Assembly: GCA_035254305.1 (NCBI GenBank)
Contig: DATFAS010000061.1
Span: 1 to 37,941 of the forward strand
Reading direction: 5' to 3'
Length of the DNA: 37,941 nucleotides
Origin: DATFAS01 sp035254305
GTDB lineage: Bacteria; Bacillota; Bacilli; Aneurinibacillales; RAOX-1
Shown: piece after piece, positions 34,077 through 37,941 of the stretch
Numbering within the stretch: the stretch's first letter is position 1
Layout of the letters: every line of letters starts with the position of its first letter
Notes under the pieces: model-generated
Databases searched by the model: none
Seen by the model: the letters and a program-made list of their open reading frames with translations, nothing else
Told to the model about the DNA's origin: nothing
Position numbers and translations under genes: made by a program

Positions 34077-35585
34077 TTAGCTTTTCGATTTCCCATCATT
34101 GGTTACATCACTAAACCTACCTGCGTAATATTTGGTTTCTCCTCCTTCATTTTTAATTGCACTAATGGTTAGCCTTTCTAAATAGAACTCTCCATTTTTT
34201 TTACGATTCCAAATTTCCCCTTGCCAGAATCCCTTTTCTCTAATGGCAGCCCACATCTCTTCATAGAAATGTTTCTCTTGTCGACCCGATTTCAACACAC
34301 CGGGCGTCTTTCCAACCACTTCCTCAGGTGTATATCCCGTGACAGAGGTGAAGGCGGGATTAACCATCTGAATCACTCCCCCTTTGTCCGTAACCATAAT
34401 CCCCTCTATCGCATGATCAAAAATTCGATCCTTTAAGCTCATCTGATCTTGGTGGTACATCCACACCACAAGAATCAGACTAGCTAATGCAAATTCTGAC
34501 ATGGCCATAAAACCAATCGCATAATGTCCTGTTAGATTAAAAAGCAAGGTCAGAATTAACGGAGGAAAGAACCCTCCTAGTCCACCCATAGCTGAAACAA
34601 TTCCGTTGACAATTCCTGACTGCTTCGAGAAATAAAGAGGGGCTAATTTAAAAATCGTACCATTCCCTATTCCTGCACATACGGCTATAGTTAAGCAGCC
34701 TATCGTGTATAATGTGAGATTAGGCATGAAGGATAAAAGCACTCCCGCAACTGTAAGCCCTGCAAAAACAATCATTAGTATTTTGAAGGAATTAAACTTA
34801 TCCCCTAACCAACCACCTAAAGGCCGCATAAGAGTGGCCAAGGCAATAAATCCGGCTGTTCGAAAACCAGCATCCACTTTTTCTAAATGAAAATGGCTAA
34901 CTAAAAAATTAGGCAAATAGACGGTAAAGGCTACAAAGGAGCCAAAGGTAATAAAATAAAACAAACACAGAAACCATAGCTTTTCATTCTGATAAACACC
35001 TTTGATTTGTTCGACTAAGGAAGTAACCACTTTCTGCTCCTTGCGATCCCCAAATAGAAAGTTCAATAAGGCGAACGCAGCAACCAAGACCAGAAAGGAT
35101 CTTACCGCATAATTCCACCCCCAGTGAGCTGCAACAAGGGGCGCAAAAAAAGTGGTTATGGCTGTTCCGATATTTCCTGCTCCATAAATCCCATTAACCA
35201 AACCATGCTTTTCTTTAGGAAAATATTTCGGAAGAGATGTAACCCCTAGGGAAAAAACCGCTCCACCAATTCCAAGCAATAGTCCACCTAGGATTAAATC
35301 CAAGAAGCTTTTGGCCATACTGACATAGTAAATCGGAAATAAAAGGATGAGGAAGCTAATAAAGAACAATCGGCGTGCTCCAAATCGATTCGCCCAATAA
35401 CCGAAGGGTATTCTTAACACAGAACCTAGGATAACGGGAACAGCAGTAGTCCAGGCTAGCTGGTCTGCCGTTAATGGGATGTCGTCGCGAATAAAGGGCA
35501 TTAAAGCTGAAAGAATAACCCAAACCATAAATCCAACTACAAGGCTGAGTGTCTGTAATAGAAGTTGAAAACTTGGATGGCTCAA
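34077..35585 (-). CDS. narK: NarK-type nitrate/nitrite MFS transporter fused to a C-terminal PAS domain
   Basis: This 502-residue protein has an NNP-family transporter of about 12 helices in residues 1-380, with the nitrate-signature Gly-rich segments GIGGAVFSLGVTSLPKYFPK and GNGTIFKLAPLYFSK and conserved Arg in VLRIPFG and LMRPLGG. A PAS domain follows (about 385-495): FDHAIEGIMVTDKGG, NPAFTSVTGYTPEEVVGKTP, GFWQGEIWNRKKNGEFY and a final YYAGRFSDVT. No kinase, cyclase or other output domain follows. Ordinary NarK proteins are near 400 residues, so the PAS is an added tail. The TTG at 35585 (AAAGGAG 8 bases upstream) is a better start than the ATG at 35612. Its own upstream terminator separates it from the epimerase gene. 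Confidence 0.9.
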   Translation of the reverse strand: MSHPSFQLLLQTLSLVVGFMVWVILSALMPFIRDDIPLTADQLAWTTAVPVILGSVLRIPFGYWANRFGARRLFFISFLILLFPIYYVSMAKSFLDLILGGLLLGIGGAVFSLGVTSLPKYFPKEKHGLVNGIYGAGNIGTAITTFFAPLVAAHWGWNYAVRSFLVLVAAFALLNFLFGDRKEQKVVTSLVEQIKGVYQNEKLWFLCLFYFITFGSFVAFTVYLPNFLVSHFHLEKVDAGFRTAGFIALATLMRPLGGWLGDKFNSFKILMIVFAGLTVAGVLLSFMPNLTLYTIGCLTIAVCAGIGNGTIFKLAPLYFSKQSGIVNGIVSAMGGLGGFFPPLILTLLFNLTGHYAIGFMAMSEFALASLILVVWMYHQDQMSLKDRIFDHAIEGIMVTDKGGVIQMVNPAFTSVTGYTPEEVVGKTPGVLKSGRQEKHFYEEMWAAIREKGFWQGEIWNRKKNGEFYLERLTISAIKNEGGETKYYAGRFSDVTNDGKSKS

Positions 35586-35593
35586 ATTTAATT

Positions 35594-35600
35594 CTCCTTT
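35594..35600 (-). promoter_or_regulatory. narK ribosome binding site that fixes a TTG start
   Basis: AAAGGAG on the minus strand lies 8 bases before TTG 35585 and is inside the reading frame that an upstream ATG (35612) would open. The ATG itself has no Shine-Dalgarno sequence. Confidence 0.7.
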
Positions 35601-35650
35601 ACCAATTTTCATATCTATATTTTGAGGAATTCGCAGACAAAATATGAAAA

Positions 35651-35682
35651 AAGAACACCTTCATGTTACAGAAGGTGTTCTT
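35651..35682 (-). terminator. Terminator of the epimerase-like gene
   Basis: On the minus strand a 12-bp stem (35671-35682 with 35651-35662, core GAACACCTTC) and an 8-base loop are followed by TTTTTTC. It begins directly after the stop codon and isolates narK. Confidence 0.9.
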
Positions 35683-35684
35683 CA

Positions 35685-36311
35685 TTAATAAGCAATTCCA
35701 ATACGTATACGATGATAGTTCGAGCTCTCAAGAAGTTTGAAGGCCAAATCAGCTACATCAGGAACATGAATCTTTTTTCCATCCTTAGGAAGGTAATGGG
35801 CTTCAGTGCGATAGGTACCAAGACGTTCGCCATCAGGCATATGAGTAGGACAAACAATCGTATAATCAACCTCACTATCTTCCAGTGCAAGATAAACCTT
35901 GTGATGTTCTTTTGTTGCACGAACCAGTTTGCGGTTTGACTCCCCTGTCTCATAGCGCAGGGCTGTAGAATCACTTCTGCTAGATAAGATCCCGGCGGTT
36001 CCAATTGTAATCATTCGATTTATATGATGTTGATTCATGGAATGTAGGATCAGTGGAATACTCTGCGAAAGTGTTATGGTTCCATCTGTACTCAAAGCAC
36101 TAATCACAACATCTGCTCCCCTCATCCCCCTGTCAATATCTTCGATTTGAAGAGCATTTCCATAGAACCAGGTAAGATTAGGATGTTGAACATAATTTCT
36201 TTCTTCACAATACCGGGCAAGCGCTGAAACCTTATAGCCCTGATTTAAGGCGAACTGCAGAATATGACTGCCAACACGACCCGTTCCACCTAATAAAAAG
36301 ATGTGCATCAT
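35685..36311 (-). CDS. NAD(P)-binding epimerase-like protein (atypical SDR / NmrA type)
   Basis: This 208-residue Rossmann-fold protein has a GGTGRVG nucleotide-binding loop at residues 8-14, an Arg for NADP phosphate (ALARY), ADVVISAL and a VDYTIVCPTHMPDGE segment typical of atypical short-chain dehydrogenases (NAD(P)H-binding, SDR_a5-like). The substrate is unknown; many members are flavin reductase or biliverdin reductase homologues or regulators. The ATG at 36311 is chosen because AGAGG lies 7 bases upstream. It is a single-gene unit. Confidence 0.85.
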   Translation of the reverse strand: MMHIFLLGGTGRVGSHILQFALNQGYKVSALARYCEERNYVQHPNLTWFYGNALQIEDIDRGMRGADVVISALSTDGTITLSQSIPLILHSMNQHHINRMITIGTAGILSSRSDSTALRYETGESNRKLVRATKEHHKVYLALEDSEVDYTIVCPTHMPDGERLGTYRTEAHYLPKDGKKIHVPDVADLAFKLLESSNYHRIRIGIAY

Positions 36312-36480
36312 TTTTAAGCCTCTCATCCTTAATTTAGTCACTTACCTATGATAGCTTATCCTTGCAAATCTGTGGAATAAAATAATTTTTATTGTATAAG
36401 CAGGAAATAATAGAATGTATAGCTAATTATTTCATCTTACAAATAATTTACTAAGGCTATACGAAAGCGTAGGAAACATA

Positions 36481-37821
36481 ATGATACTAAAAAAACGAAT
36501 TACACTTGATCCACCTAAGGTTCTTGTACTCGGCTTTGCTTTAATTATTCTTTTAGGTTCCTTCTTATTAACATTACCTGTCGCCACTAGGAATGGCGTA
36601 GGACTAACCTGGCTGGATGCTATTTTTACTGCAACATCAGCCACATGTGTTACGGGGCTTGTTGTAGTTGATACGGGGTCTACCTTCACACTCTTTGGCC
36701 AACTAGTGATTCTTTCTCTCATTCAGGTTGGTGGCCTTGGTTTCATGACCTTCGCCACCCTCTATGCCATTATTTTAGGGAAAAAGATTTCATTAAAAGA
36801 ACGGTTGCTTCTCCAAGAATCCCTCAACAATCTTTCCATAGAAGGAATCGTTCGCCTTGCCAAAAGAATCTTAATCTTTACCGCGGTCATTGAACTAACA
36901 GGAGCCCTTTTGTTGTTTATCCGCTTTTCTTTTGATATGCCTTTGCGTCGGGCATTCTACTATGGCATATTCCATTCCATCTCTAATTTTAATAACGCCG
37001 GCTTTGATTTGATGGGGGAATTTCATAGTTTAACGGATTATGTGGAAGATCCGATTGTATCGTTAGTGGTGGCTGGATTAATTACGCTTGGTGGAATAGG
37101 CTTTCTAGTGATAAACGAGGTTTTTGAATACCGTTTGACCAAGCGCCTCTCCCTTCACTCGAAGGTTGTCCTAATGACAAGTGCCATTTTAACGCTAGCT
37201 GGAACTGTACTTATTTTTATTTTTGAATATAACAATCCAAAAACACTTGAACCCTTATCTCCCATGGGAAAATTTCTCGGTTCGTTATTTCAGTCCGTCA
37301 CCCCACGTACAGCCGGTAGTAATACATTAAACATTGGAGATCTAACCCATCCTACACTGCTCTTGACCATATTCCTTATGTTTGTTGGGGCATCTCCAGG
37401 GTCTACCGGTGGGGGGATTAAAACAACCACATTTGCAACCTTACTTGGAGCTGTATGGTCACAGGTGAAAGGAAAGGAAGACGTCGTCTTCTTTCGCCAA
37501 AGAGTGATGCACGATTTGATTTATAAATCCTTGTCAGTTGCTATGAGTGGAGCTATGGTCGTGATGATTATTTCTATGCTTCTTACCATAACAGAGCATG
37601 GGAAGGATTTTCTTATGATCTTATTTGAAGCTACCTCTGCCTTTGGTACAGTAGGTCTTTCCATGGGACTAACTCCTGAGCTTTCTCATATAGGAAAAGT
37701 ACTCATTGCCCTTACCATGTTTGCAGGGAGAGTAGGTCCCTTAACGATTGCCTATGCCCTTGCACAGAGGAAGAAACATGAATCCTTCCGCTACCCGAAG
37801 GGAAAAATTATGATTGGCTAA
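36481..37821 (+). CDS. ktrB: Ktr/Trk-type potassium uptake membrane subunit (KtrB family)
   Basis: This 446-residue TrkH/KtrB family protein is the K+ (and Na+-coupled) translocating subunit that works with a cytoplasmic RCK partner (KtrA/KtrC). It has four M1-P-M2 repeats with selectivity loops SATCVTGLVVVDT, SISNFNNAGFDL, SVTPRTAGSNT and TSAFGTVGLSMG; each has the key Gly. The length equals B. subtilis KtrB/KtrD (about 445-449). AGGAAAC lies before the ATG. The RCK subunit gene is not adjacent in this window. No c-di-AMP riboswitch-like structure was seen in the 170-base gap upstream. KtrB versus KtrD cannot be told apart here. Confidence 0.92.
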   Translation: MILKKRITLDPPKVLVLGFALIILLGSFLLTLPVATRNGVGLTWLDAIFTATSATCVTGLVVVDTGSTFTLFGQLVILSLIQVGGLGFMTFATLYAIILGKKISLKERLLLQESLNNLSIEGIVRLAKRILIFTAVIELTGALLLFIRFSFDMPLRRAFYYGIFHSISNFNNAGFDLMGEFHSLTDYVEDPIVSLVVAGLITLGGIGFLVINEVFEYRLTKRLSLHSKVVLMTSAILTLAGTVLIFIFEYNNPKTLEPLSPMGKFLGSLFQSVTPRTAGSNTLNIGDLTHPTLLLTIFLMFVGASPGSTGGGIKTTTFATLLGAVWSQVKGKEDVVFFRQRVMHDLIYKSLSVAMSGAMVVMIISMLLTITEHGKDFLMILFEATSAFGTVGLSMGLTPELSHIGKVLIALTMFAGRVGPLTIAYALAQRKKHESFRYPKGKIMIG

Positions 37822-37828
37822 TATAAAC

Positions 37829-37866
37829 AAAAGGATCAAGGGTTTGTAACGGCCCTTGATCCTTTT
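37829..37866. terminator. Bidirectional terminator after ktrB
   Basis: A perfect 14-bp stem (37829-37842 with 37853-37866) has a 10-base loop, followed by TTTTTT on the plus strand and a T run on the minus strand. It serves ktrB and the partial gene at the right edge. Confidence 0.92.
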
Positions 37867-37871
37867 TTATA

Positions 37872-37941
37872 CTATTTACCACTTACGAGATCGAATAACT
37901 CCTGTCGATCAATTTGACTCGTTTGGAATTCATGCGTTAAT
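37872..37941 (-). CDS. C-terminal end of a gene cut by the window edge
   Basis: An open frame on the minus strand enters from the right edge and ends at TAG (37872-37874), encoding at least 22 residues ending QELFDLVSGK. Its stop lies just outside the shared terminator, which supports it being real. Too little is visible to name the product. Confidence 0.6.
   Translation of the reverse strand, partial: LTHEFQTSQIDRQELFDLVSGK

Noticed and set aside
36342..36480. Possible c-di-AMP (ydaO) riboswitch before ktrB
   Set aside because: The gap is too short and AT-rich and lacks the conserved riboswitch segments; no terminator or sequestering stem was found.
1..37941. CRISPR arrays, tRNA or rRNA genes, insertion sequences, attachment sites
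   Set aside because: No regularly spaced repeats, cloverleaf-type sequences, transposase-like proteins or flanking target duplications were seen.

Overview
The window looks like part of the chromosome of an endospore-forming, low-GC Gram-positive bacterium of the order Bacillales. The reasons are a GerA/GerB/GerC germinant-receptor operon, a gene order from mntR through yqhP, yqhQ, yqhR, yqhT and efp to yqhV that matches the Bacillus subtilis yqh region, bacilliredoxin, a double-headed dynamin (DynA), strong AGGAGG-type ribosome binding sites, frequent TTG/GTG starts and long U-tailed terminators. The species cannot be fixed from the sequence. No tRNA, rRNA, CRISPR array, transposase or prophage gene was seen; this is ordinary, densely packed chromosome.

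Region 1 (1-7.5 kb) is the yqh/efp neighbourhood: a CD1247-type zinc-ribbon protein, YqhV, EF-P, an M24 Xaa-Pro peptidase, YqhR, YqhQ, YqhP and MntR. A plus-strand pair, phosphosulfolactate synthase and a DUF441 membrane protein, sits between efp and yqhV, and aroQ, which lies between yqhR and yqhT in B. subtilis, is absent. A lipoprotein cytochrome c lies between yqhR and yqhQ.

Region 2 (7.6-15.1 kb) is all on the minus strand: DynA, a bacilliredoxin, an NhaC-type antiporter, a DedA protein and a YihY/BrkB membrane protein. Region 3 (15.2-19.2 kb) is a gerA-gerB-gerC operon ending in a previously easy-to-miss 49-codon membrane ORF. Region 4 (19.4-26 kb) is mixed: a 58-aa coiled-coil protein, a second DedA protein, the copper ATPase CopA, several small hypothetical proteins and a WG-repeat protein.

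Region 5 (26-35.6 kb) is an anaerobic nitrate respiration island: fnr (oxygen-sensing regulator with a C-terminal iron-sulfur cysteine cluster), narIJHG (membrane nitrate reductase), a divergent hemerythrin-like gene and narK. A perfect Fnr box is centred 41.5 bases before the predicted start of the fnr transcript. The NarK-type nitrate transporter carries an extra C-terminal PAS domain, the most unusual protein architecture in the window. Region 6 (35.7-37.9 kb) holds an NAD(P)-binding epimerase-like protein, a Ktr/Trk potassium channel subunit and the 3' end of another gene.

A recurring small-scale feature is intrinsic-terminator hairpins placed so tightly against the next or previous gene that they contain its ribosome binding site (nhaC), abut its start codon (WG-repeat gene) or contain its stop codon (dynA).
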